DNA of 64,000 bases from Hybos culiciformis (lineage: Eukaryota > Arthropoda > Insecta > Diptera > Hybotidae): NCBI GenBank assembly GCA_964007475.1, contig OZ023274.1, forward strand, positions 59,602,076 to 59,666,075, written 5' to 3'. Within the stretch, counting starts at the first letter, position 1. Each line of letters opens with the position of its first letter. Position numbers and translations under genes: made by a program. This document shows, piece after piece, positions 45,501-56,646 of the stretch. The notes under the pieces were generated by a model. It was not told the origin of the DNA and made no database searches. It saw nothing but the letters and a program-made list of their open reading frames with translations.

Positions 45501-48500
45501 TTTATTATTAATTATATTCTTTCTAACAGTAGACTTCATTTGTCATTGTAATCTAATTTTAAGATAAATGGAATAATGTACTCAACATACCCGAAAGATT
45601 ATAATGATATAGAAACAGCCCAAGTAGCTTGTGCACAAATAGCAATTGATCAGATCAAAAAGTCGATTGCAATTAGGAGTTCATACCCACTGTGGATGGG
45701 TTCGGATCAAGACTTGGAAATAAAAATTTACAACAATTTAAAAGAAAATCATCATCCACAAGGCATATTTGTAAAAGCGATGCCTAAAGTATTTGAACAA
45801 ATGTTCAGAATGACTTTACCAGAGCACTGGTTTTCTGTTATTAATAATTCAAACTTATTCAATGTGGAAAAAACTGCTGGTGATGACATTATCTTAATAA
45901 ATTCCATAACCCAAAATGAATCTGGTAAATGTATAAAAATACAAACAATTTAGTTTCGAAAATAAAAAATTAAAATTTATTGCTTTGCTTATCTTTAATT
46001 TTTCACTATTTCATTTTAGAATGTGGGACCTCTGAATCTATTAAATGTAATGAATTAATATTGCCTTGGAATGAAAAATATTGGAATATTTTTGTAACAG
46101 ATTGCTCTTCCACTACATGTATCTGGGCTCGAATTATAGGAAAAGATTATAGTGAAGAATTAGATTCTTTAACAAATGACATTGAACTATCAATGATGAC
46201 TCATAAACAGCGGCCACAAAATCCAACAGTTGGACTGACTTATTTAGTATGTCTATCAGAATGTTGGCACCGTGTGAATCTTGAACGAATAAACAAAGAT
46301 TCAGGAACATGTACCTGTTTTTTCCTTGATTTTGGCGATGAAGAAGTTATACCAGTGGATCAATTATACGTTTGTGATAAAAAATTTTTAAAGTTCCCAG
46401 CTCAGGCAATTGTGCTCTCCCTGTTCGGATTAGAAGATTTTGCTGAAAATCCAATAGCAAAACGTTATTTAGATGATATGTTGACGGGGAAAAGTCTTGT
46501 GGCAGAGATTTTAACAAAACAAGAAAATTTCGTAAAAAACTGTGACGATTTTTCGAATAAATCTTCTAACGATATATCAACATTGAAAAAAAAAATTCAA
46601 TGTGTGCTTTATGATACATCTAATCCAATAGTAGATATAAACTTAAATCCTTTATTATTAAAAAAAATCTGTGATGAGACTCCTCCACCGGAATTGAAAC
46701 CTAACTGTGCCACCAATGTGAATATAACACATATAACAAATGATGCAGAAGTGTTTTTACAAATTAGAAATGCTGGTCTGCTTTATATTCAGGTAAACTA
46801 TTTTTTTTCTAATGAAACTATCCAAAGATTTAAATAAAAATAGTTCGAATTACAAGTAATGTTATTTAAATTATTCGATATATATTTTTCAAAGTTTGAT
46901 AATATATATAATAGATAGCATTAAAGATGTTAAATGACGGTTTCATTAGGGTTGGACAATTTGAATTATTCGATCTAAGTCTTCGTTAGCGAGTAAATTA
47001 ACTAATAAACACTCACATAAACATACATATATTTCAGTTTTCGCTCTGTTTCTTTGTTAAAATAATTTAGATAACTTTGCACAAAATAATGATTCTATTA
47101 TTATTTTAATTCAACTTTTAATACATTTTGAACAATAATAACTTTTATTGAAGTGTTATGTTGATGGAAAATAAATGATTAATCATTTTTTAAATAAACA
47201 ACAAGCCAATTTTACTTATAAAAACAGTTTAATAAATAAATTTTTATACCTCATTCCTTAACCCGGAATGAAGCCTTTTTGAATTCTTTTGAATTAAAAA
47301 TTTCTTCAGAAAATTTCATTTAAAATTGCAAATTTGTTTTTTATTTTAAGAAATTGATTTATCAATTAGTTGAGTCAAAATTCCAAGAGGACCATCATAG
47401 GGTAACCTTGGATGACATCAAAAGATCTGATTTATTTTTGATTCATGATAGCAGTAATAATAAATGGTATCGTGGAAGTTTAGCGAACAACATTTTTGAA
47501 ATTAATTCGGAATATTTTGATATTAACTATGTTGATTATGGTATAATTAAAAAAACTCATGTATCAAAGATATTCAGATTGGAATCTTTAAGCACAGCAT
47601 TGAGTAAATTTCCAAAACAAGCGATAAAAACGAAACTATTTAATTTGCCTCCTGTTAACGAAACTATTGTTGCAAGAGTTAGAGCGTTATTGTCAATTGA
47701 TTCACCTGCTATTGTAAGTTATTGTATTAAAAAAAACTATTTAAGAAAAATCAATTAAAAATCTATATTAAAGCGTTTTTCTTTCCATGATCCTGATAAT
47801 AATTGAACTGAATATTAAATATTACATAAAATAAAACAAAACTTGGAATTTTTAGAGGCTTAATAGTTAGAGGCTCCGGACAAAAATTTTTCTATGTACT
47901 AAAAATTTAAAAATCTCATAATATCGTTTATATACATTTAAAAAGCATAAAAATTAATGAATACTTTATAATATAATTTATTCTATTTTTTCAATAAATT
48001 TTGATTGAACTGATATTGATAACATTGTATAGATTACCATTATAACAATATTATGGAAAAGAGGACAAACAAATAGAATTATTTGTATAATTAAATAGAA
48101 TTATTTGTATAATTAAATTGTCTTATACAGTATCTGATACTAAATAAATAAACAAAAAATTTTGAAGTTTTTGTCTAAACAAAAAACAACATCAAACAAA
48201 ATAGTGTACTATATATTATTTGAAGCTCAGAATAGAAATAAAGAGATTTTACTCTAATTTATAAAAAATAAAAAAAATTTTAAGATTTCTAGAACTTGTA
48301 ATTTTAAGAGCTTTCTTAACTCTGTTTATTATAAACTAATTATAAAAATATAAAACAGTATCTTATTATTATTGAATCATGGAAACCGCTTTCCTCTTAT
48401 TGGGTGCCTAATATTCCACAATCGATATCAATTCATTTATTTCAATCCTATGATACATTTTAGGGTTAAACATCTTTTTAGGTTCCATAAATATACCTCA

Positions 48501-51500
48501 TCTCCACCCACGTACCAATTTTCATCGAAATCCATTTTCAACTTGAATCGGAATCCTTCGACCCAATCGGACGGTAACCATTTTTCTCCAATTGTTATCG
48601 ACTACTAATTTTTGTCAGAATTCATTAAAAGTTTTAAAAAAAATTAAATTAGATTAATTTTATGTATGAAAATTATTCAGACCCTTGGTCGAACTAAAAA
48701 ATTCCAGATCGTAGAATTTCATTCTTGGGTTGAGATGAAAATGAACGACGAGAATTAAATTATTTGAATAATTTAATTTTCTGTAGATCTTTAAAATCTA
48801 GACAATTTTAATTTTTTTATTTTAATTATAATATATACTACATTACTTTTTTCATGCCTTTTTCCGCTCCTTTTTGAACGAAAACCAAAATAAAAGCTAT
48901 TCCATCTCATTTTAATTCATATAAAAAGTTTTCTGATTAATTTTGTCATTGGCTTCTTCACATAATTGGTTTTTTAAATTTTTTTTTGTTTTTGACGTTT
49001 TTGTTCCAGAAGTGTGAAAAAGGGCACGTGTAAAAAAGGTATTAAGTAGTTTAAATACTTTTTTTTAGGTAAAGCTAGTACAGATAGAATTAGATAATGG
49101 TAATTTTCTACCGCTTATAACGGCTTATGTTCGTTTTGATAGAAACCACAGTTTATGTAATGTTAATGAATCAATCAAAATTGAATACGAATTAGCAAGG
49201 TATGTAAGTTGAGATGAATAATAAGAATTATTATATTAGTATCAGAAATTTATTATAATTATGTTTTTTTTTATTTTAGTTCAGCAGAAATTTCTCTAAA
49301 TGATTTTATAGATAATCAACAGAAAACAAAAGGTTAGTTATCAATTCTGACAATACAAATAAGACATTAGCAATTTTAAACAATTTTAAAAAAGAGTATC
49401 TGATATGTGGATTCTAACTTAAAATTTAAACTTTAACGTAAGCCCATTATTATTGCTAGGTGCCGCGCATAGAATTTTTTCAACTACATATTCATAAAAT
49501 ATTTTTAAAGTTTGTAACATTATATCTTTTTTATATGCATACTTAAAAAAAAATGTCAACAAGCAATTTAACCCCAACTATGAGCGATCTAGCTACCCCA
49601 CGGGGGAGATACATCAAAACATTTTTTTTGTTTTTAACAATTTCGTTCGTTAGTTTCGGTTATTGCTGGTTGTTTTAAGCTGTAGGATAGTTTTTTCATT
49701 CGAAGTATCATTGTCATTTCGGTTATAACTTTATTATTGCGGCTATTTTTTTAGTTATTGCGAAGTAGTAAGAATTTAAATTAATGCCAAATGTTTGAAT
49801 TGTAGGATGCCGTATTTTTTAAAATAAATGTTCAAACAAAATTAATTTTAATTAATTTATTAACTTTGAGGTTTCAACCTTCTTTTCTCAAATCTTTACA
49901 TGGAATGAATAATTTGACGCTTAACCTAAATTTCTTTATTTACAAAAATCATTCTGTCTCTTTTTCTTTTTCAACGATAATATTGACAGCATAGTAAGTG
50001 AAGACTTCAGACAGTTTGTGACTCGTTCCTAATAATACAACCTACTTTTTGATTCTCTTACAGCTCGTCCAACCTGACAGTTCGATCGACCCGATCAACT
50101 TTGTAAAAATTAACATTAGTACTGTCCACCCAGACACCGTGATGACCGACAGTTCACTGTAGGTTGTAGCCATTTCCTCAAATGAGATGATTCTATAACA
50201 CCATTATATGGAATTTGACTCACTTGACAACCGTCAATATCTTTAATTAAGTATCTGTCGTGGGGAAATTTCTTTGAAACAACATAAGGCCCCTTGTACT
50301 TAGGTATAAGTTTTTTGTTTGTTCCTAACGTAACATCTACATTCTTAATTACTACAAAATCGCCCACCTCAAAAACTTTTGCTGGTCTATGTCTGGTTTT
50401 AAAGTATTTTTCATTGTAGGTCTGAGAGACAGTTATTGCATTTAAAGCACGCAATCTACTGGATTCTAGGTTACGTTCTGGAGTTTTTTCATGGTTCAAA
50501 TATTCTGTTAGCCAGTCAACAGTTGGTCCCTTTTGGTTAACACCAAATAACAACACTGAAGGACTATCTCTGGTAGTACTATGTTTTGAGTTATTTATAG
50601 CGTACTCGACGTCAGGCAACTTAGAAGACCAGTTAGAGTGTTGAGCAATTTCACTCAGCTTCGCAAGCATTGGAGTTAAAACTTGATTGGTCCTTTCAAC
50701 TTGACCATTAGCTTGCGGAGAAGCTGTTGCGTTTCTCACGTGTACAATATTATTTTCAGCAAGGAAATTATTGAATTCGTTGGAAGTAAAACAAGTGCCT
50801 CTGTCACTAATGATTCTATTAGGCCTACTGTAATATTCAAAATATTTTTTCAAACTATTTATAACTTCTTTAGTGCTGGTAGAACTAGCTGAATATAGTT
50901 TTACGAATTTTGTGAATGAGTCAATTATAACTAGGATATATTTTCGTTTTGATCTAATAGATGGTAACGGTCCATAGTGGTCCATGTGCAATGTGTCAAA
51001 AGGTAATGGTTTTTTAGGGATACTAAAGAGATTTCTCTCGTTTTTATTTGTCGGGCTTGAAAACATGATACATTTTAAGCAATTAAGGATAAAATTTTCG
51101 ACTTTCTCTTTCATTTTGGGAAACCAATAACTTTGTTTTATTTGTTCCCAACACTTATTTGCAGAAAGGTGACCAAATTTTTCATGAAACAGTCGGATAA
51201 TATTATTTTCCATTTCTTCAGGGACAACTAAATACTTAAGCCCATCTGGGTTTTTCCTATATAAAATTCCATTAGCTATTTCGTAGTGCACATCCGAAGT
51301 CTTTCCCCCTAATCGTTCTTTTATTTCTTTTATATTCTTGTCACGGTTTTGTGTAGCTACCAAATTAAACTCTACTTCATTTTCCTCAATGGAATTAACA
51401 GTTTCTAACCTGCTTAATGCATCAACATGCATCATACTAGTACCTCCCCTATGTTCAATGCTGTAGTTATAATTTTCTAATTCCAGAGCCCATCGGGAAA

Positions 51501-54500
51501 TTCTGGGATTTAAAATTTTCTTTTTTAGCGTCTGAGTTAATGAGTTACAATCTGTCACTATTTTAAAGGGTATACCTTCTAGGTAAACATGAAATCTTTT
51601 CAATGCGTATATAATAGCTAGCGTCTCCAGCTCAAAACTATGGTACTTTGCTTCCGCTTCAGTAGTTGTTTTCGAAAAATAAAAAACTGGATGAAATTTA
51701 TTATCGTTCTGTTTTTGGAGTAGTACAGCTCCAAACCCGATAGCACTTGCGTCGCAATGGAGTTCTGTCTCTTTCCTTGGATCATAAATTGATAGAATTG
51801 GAGATTCAATTAATTTTTTCTTTAATTCCTCAAAAGTAGTAAGACAATTTTGATTAAATTCAAACTTAGAATCTTTCCTTAATAGTAATTGCAATGGCTT
51901 ACAAATTCTAGCGAAGTTCGGCACGAATTTTCGGAAATAACTACATAACCCGATGAAAGAATGCAACTGTTTTGTGTTCTTGGGAACAGGGAATTTCAAT
52001 ATAGTGTCTTTATGACGTGAATTGGGCACAATACCCTGAGCATTTACGTGGTAACCTAAATAATCTAATTCATTAAAACCAAAGTGACATTTTTCAATTA
52101 AATTTCTGTCGTTAATGCTAAGATTAGGATTTATGTTAAATTTGTCACCTAAGCGTATTTCCCCTATATTAATGTTAAAAATGTCAGGTACTTCAGGTAT
52201 CTTTTCGTCTTCAATGTATTTTATTTTACTCTTATTTGGTTTCACTGTAATGTTACTGTCAATTTCACTCCCAATTTCAGATACTTCATTAAAACGGTTG
52301 TCAAGTTTTTTATTAAAAATAAAATTTTCTCGAAAATTAGTAATCAAAAATATATTTGGGGTCTCGATTTCAAAAATTTTTTTTTATAAGGTTTAGAATG
52401 ACAATTCAAATTTATGTTATTTTTAAAACTAAAAACTAAATTAAATTCCTTCATGAAATCTCTTCCAAACAAAAATGGTTTTGGTAATAGGTCAGGCTCA
52501 ACAATGAACAATTGGATTTCCCGTATTTGGTTGGACAATTTAACAAAACAATCTATTTTTCCATATGTGTTTAATTTTACCCCAGATATACTATTATAAT
52601 TTGAATAAAATAACGATTCGTTTTCAAAATCTATTGGAATTATTTTTCTCGATACAAAGCTGACCGGGCTACCACTATCAATAAGAGAATCATAAAAAAA
52701 AAATTTAGAGTTACTACTACACGAGTCACCTAATCTGAAAGCAACACTTACCTTGCCGATGGGATTGATGTCTTCTTCTTCTTCATCTTCTTCATCATCT
52801 TCAGCTCTTCCAATGGTGTCATCTACTGCATGAACAATTTTCTTTGGGCATTGCTTAATTTGATGATCATTACCACCACACTTAAAGCATACGCCACTTG
52901 GCCTCTTAGCATTTGGACATTGGTTAGAATAATGTCCAAAATTGCTGCAGTTGAAACATCTAATGTCCATTGTCTTCTTAGCTTCATCTTTTGGTAGTCT
53001 CTTAATGGTGCTTGGTAGTTTAGGCTCAGTTGAACGGTATTTCTCATACTTGATTAATAATTCCTTCAATTCGTTCAATGTTTTTGCTGTGTATAAAAAT
53101 GATACATAAGCTGAACGGTCACGTAGGCCTTTAATTACCGCTGTAATAATTTCACTTTCATCTAATTTAGCCTGATATGCAATTTCTTTAATTGAAAACA
53201 TATAACTAATTATGTTTTCATTTCTTCCTCGAACACGGAGGCGCAGTTGCTGGTACACATCGTTTACTGATATATTTTTTTTGAATTGGTTCAATAACTC
53301 GCTGCTGAGTTCTTTTGAGTTTTTAGCTTGGCACGTTCTTAAAAATACAGCAGCGGTACCTTTTAACATTTTCCGCATAGCTATGTATTTAAAATGTTCA
53401 CTGCAATAACTCATTGCTAATGCATTGTTAAAATCTTCCAACCATTTTTCAATCGAATACGCGTCATCGCCTGTAAAATGTGGTACTATGTATTCTATTT
53501 CACTAATTTTCAAATGTTGTGCCCCTACACTGGGTTCGCGTTCCAATAAATTCAATTCTTTTTTCAATTTCAATAATTTAATTTTTTCTTCTAGTTGTTT
53601 TATTTCATCGGTTGCGGTGTTTGTTGCTGCTACCGCTTCCGCTGTCACTGCTTCACTGCTTAGTATCACTTCTGTAGCTGGTGTTGTCACTGCGGCTGCT
53701 TCCACTTGAACTGCTGCTGCGGCTGCTTCCACATGAACTGCTGCTTGTACTTGAACTGCCGCTGCTTGTACTTGAACTGCCGCTGTTGCATTGCCGCCAT
53801 TTTCACTGGAGTCACTTTTTCCCATCAAATTTTCACTGTTGTAATTTCTATTACTCACCTCATCCGATTTATTTCCAATAATAATTTCGCTAACTTCTAA
53901 TAAAGATAATGAATTAAGGTCGCCAGAAGTATTCATTTTTAAGCGCGTTACCCCACACCTGAACTGTAGGATGCCGTATTTTTTAAAATAAATGTTCAAA
54001 CAAAATTAATTTTAATTAATTTATTAACTTTGAGGTTTCAACCTTCTTTTCTCAAATCTTTACATGGAATGAATAATTTGACGCTTAACCTAAATTTCTT
54101 TATTTACAAAAATCATTCTGTCTCTTTTTCTTTTTCAACGATAATATTGACAGCATAGTAAGTGAAGACTTCAGACAGTTTGTGACTCGTTCCTAATAAT
54201 ACAACCTACTTTTTGATTCTCTTACAGAATTCTGATTTTTTTGCTATTATTATTAATTTAATTTCTTATTTCTGGTTGCTTGTTGGTTAAGTCGAAACAA
54301 ATGTCAAAGTCAAATTGTAATTGAAAAGAATCTCTTTATTTGATACATGTTCTATTAAGTTTTTTTTATTTGTTTAAAATTTATTTTAATTTTTGTTTTA
54401 TGAAACAAGATTTTCATTCAAGAGAAAAAAACCATTTGTGATTTGAAAAAAATATAGGTAGCTTACTTTTGGTACTTTTATATTATCGGGCTTTGGATCA

Positions 54501-56646
54501 TGTTTTGCCAACAAATCTTATAAACGTATATTATGTTATAAATACATTAACTTCAATTTTCCAAATGTGGAAATTCGAATTTTTCAGAGAAAAAGTTTTT
54601 TTGTAAAACTATAAAAATCAAATCAGTTTTTTATAATATATAATTTTCATTATAATTTTCATTGCTATTAATAGTAGATTACAATACATGTTAAGAAAAT
54701 TTGTTATTCTTGCGAGTTGTGTATACACAAACACATAGACACGAGTCATGTTTATATCACGAGACCGAAGGTCGAGTGATATAATATTGACGAGTGTCTA
54801 TGTGTTTGTGTGTATACACAACGAGCTGTATAACAAATTTGATTAACATGTATTGTATACTGCTTTAATGTGCATGGGAGAGGTAGTTGCAAAGAGAGAA
54901 TATAGAGATAATTTATAATAAAAAATAAAGATAAAAGAAATGGAGGGAAATATTCCACGTTAATCATTCTTTAATTTCCCTTTCTTTTACAGATAAAAGA
55001 AGATTTGGGAAATATTCCACGTTAATTCTTCTTTAATTTTGTTTTCTTTTACAGAGAAAAGAGGATTTGGGAAATATTCCACGTTAATTCTTCTTTAATT
55101 TCTTTTTCTTTTACAGATAAAAGAGGATTTGGGAAATATTCCACGTTCATTTTATTTATTTTATTTCTTTCTTTTAGAGATAAAAGGAAAAAAGAGAAAT
55201 ATTGTGAGTGTGAGTGATATTATTTTTGTTTATAGTATTACGCAGTTCAAAATGAAGAATATAAATACAATATAGAGCAATGTAAATACAATTTACATCA
55301 CAGGGAAATGTAAATACAATTTACATTCCTGTATAATTGCATGTGTATTGATGCATGTAATGGACCATTTACCGAGCTAAATTTGCGAATGTAAATACAA
55401 CTTACCGAAGCCATGCGCATTAAAATATTTGTTCGAATCGCAAGGATTTAATATTTTAAATACTTTTAGTTCGCTTTTAATATTTTGAGCGAAAATCTTG
55501 TGAATATATTAGTCTTCCTTTTTATTTTAATTATTTTTATTTTACCCTCATTTTATTCGTGAATTTCAACCAGGGTCATCTGAAACATCGTTCTTACAAG
55601 GAAGCGTTGAAAATAAAAAAATAAATTTGCCAAAATTAATTGAATCACCGTTGCCTAAAGAAGGCGATTACTTTAGTGTATTCGTGACAGTAGCGTCAAA
55701 TCCTTATAATTTTTTGGTTCGACCGTATGATCTTATTCCGAATTTTCAACAAACTATGTTAGAATTGAAAGAATATTGTAGAAAAAACGAAGAATTCATT
55801 CCAAATGATATGATTGAAATTGGAGAAGCATACGCTTATATTGGAGATGACGAAATTTGTTACAGGTAATTAGATATAACTGATTAGGAAATCGATTTAC
55901 TTGGAAGTTAATTCACAATCACAATACTTAAATACAGTTTGCATTTTGATTCATCAATTTTCAAATGGAACTTTCATTACTCATGTAAATTGTTAACTTT
56001 TAATAACCAATGCAATTTATTTTATCCCACCGTTTCAATTGAAAATTAAATATTCAAATTTGTTTTCTAGACCCTCGTCTAATTTTTTCGCTGTTTTGAA
56101 AAAAATTATTAGAAATATGGCATGATTTTTTTTTTCGTTATGTCTGTAACCGCAATGAATCTAAATGCAGAATTTATTAATTCAAAATTTTATTACATAT
56201 AATCGTTTTTAAATCCTTAAAAGATTTATTAAGTAAAAAAAAAACATTTATTCTATTTCAGAATTGAAGTTGAAGACATTTATCCATCAGAAGCATCATG
56301 TGTAACTTTCAGTGATTTTGGTGATGTTGCCGTTGTTGATAATAGACAGTTGCGAATTTTACCAAGTAAATTTCGTATTTTGCCGAAACAAGCCATTCAA
56401 GCTAAACTAGCAAATGTTAAACCAATTTATAAAGATTGGACATCTCAAGACTGCATACGTTTTAGGGAAATGACGGTCCAACAAAAATTCGTATCTATTG
56501 TTAAGAAAATAACCATTGATGATTTTAATCCAAAAAAGCAGAAAAGAAGTATTCTTGAATTACAATTGATTGATGTGCAAACTAACGTGGACATTTATAT
56601 TGATAAAATTTTAATCGATGAAAAACGAGCTTTAAAGGACGACTAA
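42560..56646 (+). CDS. tapas: LOTUS and Tudor domain protein, TDRD7/Tapas type, nine coding exons
   Basis: Coding exons: 42560-43720, 44081-44245, 45564-45924, 46020-46792, 47351-47713, 49069-49199, 49280-49332, 55574-55865 and 56262-56646; all introns GT-AG, phases consistent, 1227 residues. A LOTUS/OST-HTH domain lies at about residues 5-75 (VVRVMRALIISEKNP, VPFRRFGFNNIECFL). A long Asn/Lys-rich disordered part follows, then a second LOTUS-like domain at about 489-555. Tudor cores are at about 630-685 (FFLDFGDEE), 846-900 (INYVDYG) and 1028-1140 (VTFSDFGD). Such proteins sit in germ granules, bind methyl-arginine Piwi tails through Tudor domains and help piRNA production and transposon silencing. 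Tejas/TDRD5 is less likely because it has a single Tudor domain. Intron 7 (49333-55573) holds gypsy element C. AATAAA signals lie at 56708 and 56798. Confidence 0.88.
44830..45095. repeat. Degenerate relative of the 454-bp foldback family, tapas intron 2
   Basis: The words acttggtgagagggtaaagg, tcagagatatggccttccaa and agtttccataaattaggtgg echo the order of the arm at 23870-24010 (cttgga..., ggagatacggcc, aagttttcatacattttgta). It is GC-richer than the intron and appears as a single diverged arm. Confidence 0.4.
49801..50062 (-). repeat. 3' LTR of gypsy element C
   Basis: 262 bp, apparently identical to the LTR at 53965. On the element strand it is preceded by CTGTCAGGTTGGACGAGC at the polypurine tract position. 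Confidence 0.93.
50116..52347 (-). CDS. Gypsy C pol with internal deletion: RNase H and integrase without RT core
   Basis: The 743-codon frame overlaps the end of the gag frame at 52344-52347. The first ~90 residues are protease-to-RT linker (EVPDIFNINIGEIRLGDKF, then INPNLSINDRNLI). Around 52080-52095 the protein jumps directly to KCHFGFNELDYLGYHV, which belongs after the catalytic palm. The fingers, the YxDD box and neighbours, some 200 residues, are absent without breaking the frame. RNase H (HCDASAIGFGAVL, VTDCNS), the integrase zinc head (FILNCLKC) and the D, D, E core (MDHYGPL, ISDRGTCF, SPQANGQVERTN) look complete. The frame ends CLGGQY. Confidence 0.9.
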   Translation of the reverse strand: MITNFRENFIFNKKLDNRFNEVSEIGSEIDSNITVKPNKSKIKYIEDEKIPEVPDIFNINIGEIRLGDKFNINPNLSINDRNLIEKCHFGFNELDYLGYHVNAQGIVPNSRHKDTILKFPVPKNTKQLHSFIGLCSYFRKFVPNFARICKPLQLLLRKDSKFEFNQNCLTTFEELKKKLIESPILSIYDPRKETELHCDASAIGFGAVLLQKQNDNKFHPVFYFSKTTTEAEAKYHSFELETLAIIYALKRFHVYLEGIPFKIVTDCNSLTQTLKKKILNPRISRWALELENYNYSIEHRGGTSMMHVDALSRLETVNSIEENEVEFNLVATQNRDKNIKEIKERLGGKTSDVHYEIANGILYRKNPDGLKYLVVPEEMENNIIRLFHEKFGHLSANKCWEQIKQSYWFPKMKEKVENFILNCLKCIMFSSPTNKNERNLFSIPKKPLPFDTLHMDHYGPLPSIRSKRKYILVIIDSFTKFVKLYSASSTSTKEVINSLKKYFEYYSRPNRIISDRGTCFTSNEFNNFLAENNIVHVRNATASPQANGQVERTNQVLTPMLAKLSEIAQHSNWSSKLPDVEYAINNSKHSTTRDSPSVLLFGVNQKGPTVDWLTEYLNHEKTPERNLESSRLRALNAITVSQTYNEKYFKTRHRPAKVFEVGDFVVIKNVDVTLGTNKKLIPKYKGPYVVSKKFPHDRYLIKDIDGCQVSQIPYNGVIESSHLRKWLQPTVNCRSSRCLGGQY
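52344..53936 (-). CDS. Gypsy C gag and protease
   Basis: I chose ATG 53936 (MNTSGDLNSL) as start because the longer frame would begin in the LTR and primer site. An alanine/valine/glutamine-rich repeat (AAVQVQAAAVQVQAAVHVEA) lies at about residues 53-80, then a capsid-like region. Two CCHC knuckles follow (CFNCSNFGHYSNQC and CFKCGGNDHQIKQC), then an acidic stretch (DDEEDEEEED) and a protease with a DSG rather than DTG active site (LIDSGSPVSFV). Pol follows in another frame, so a frameshift would be needed. The frame is intact. Confidence 0.88.
   Translation of the reverse strand: MNTSGDLNSLSLLEVSEIIIGNKSDEVSNRNYNSENLMGKSDSSENGGNATAAVQVQAAAVQVQAAVHVEAAAAAVQVEAAAVTTPATEVILSSEAVTAEAVAATNTATDEIKQLEEKIKLLKLKKELNLLEREPSVGAQHLKISEIEYIVPHFTGDDAYSIEKWLEDFNNALAMSYCSEHFKYIAMRKMLKGTAAVFLRTCQAKNSKELSSELLNQFKKNISVNDVYQQLRLRVRGRNENIISYMFSIKEIAYQAKLDESEIITAVIKGLRDRSAYVSFLYTAKTLNELKELLIKYEKYRSTEPKLPSTIKRLPKDEAKKTMDIRCFNCSNFGHYSNQCPNAKRPSGVCFKCGGNDHQIKQCPKKIVHAVDDTIGRAEDDEEDEEEEDINPIGKVSVAFRLGDSCSSNSKFFFYDSLIDSGSPVSFVSRKIIPIDFENESLFYSNYNSISGVKLNTYGKIDCFVKLSNQIREIQLFIVEPDLLPKPFLFGRDFMKEFNLVFSFKNNINLNCHSKPYKKKFLKSRPQIYF
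53947..53964 (-). promoter_or_regulatory. Primer-binding site of element C
   Basis: Inner edge of the 5' LTR read on the minus strand: GTTCAGGTGTGGGGTAAC. It shares TTCAGGTGTGGGGTAA with element A although the LTRs of the two differ. Likely an offset tRNA-Leu primer site, as in B. Confidence 0.5.
53965..54226 (-). repeat. 5' LTR of gypsy element C
   Basis: 262 bp, tgtaggatgccg to ctcttaca on the plus strand, followed by the duplication gaat at 54227-54230. Confidence 0.93.
54680..54857. mobile_element. 178-bp foldback element in tapas intron 7
   Basis: The arms of about 80 bp pair from tacaatacatgtta (left) to taacatgtattgta (right). They include tgtgtatacacaaacacata with its complement tatgtgtttgtgtgtataca. 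The centre is cgagaccgaaggtcgag. No coding frame. Flanks suggest a TA duplication at most. Confidence 0.75.
54945..55155. repeat. 62-bp tandem repeat, about three and a half copies, with acceptor-like units
   Basis: The word gggaaatattccacgtt recurs at about 54945, 55007, 55069 and 55131, a 62-bp period. Each unit also holds a pyrimidine tract ending in acag (for example tttctttttcttttacagat), which has the form of a 3' splice site. The array lies about 420 bp before tapas exon 8. Confidence 0.85.
55265..55405. repeat. Short dispersed palindromic words atgtaaatacaatttacat
   Basis: The near-palindrome atgtaaatacaatttacat occurs twice at about 55278-55325, and a diverged third form (atgtaaatacaacttacc) at about 55389. 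Noncoding, in tapas intron 7 close to exon 8. Confidence 0.55.

Larger units (their letters stand above)
49801..54226 (-). mobile_element. Ty3/gypsy element C in tapas intron 7, RT core deleted
   Basis: Two 262-bp LTRs (49801-50062 and 53965-54226) look identical, begin tgtaggat and end cttaca, and are flanked by the duplication gaat (49797-49800 and 54227-54230). The element is antisense to the host gene. It encodes gag and protease, then a pol in which the reverse transcriptase is missing but RNase H and integrase remain. At 4426 bp it is about 0.5 kb shorter than B. Since the LTRs are the same, the insertion is recent, so this deleted form was probably copied with enzyme supplied in trans. 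Confidence 0.93.

Noticed and set aside
45980..46019. The open frame before tapas exon 4 as extra coding sequence or a new start
   Set aside because: It is intron. A tract ending TTTTAG at 46019 and the phase from exon 3 place the exon start at 46020.
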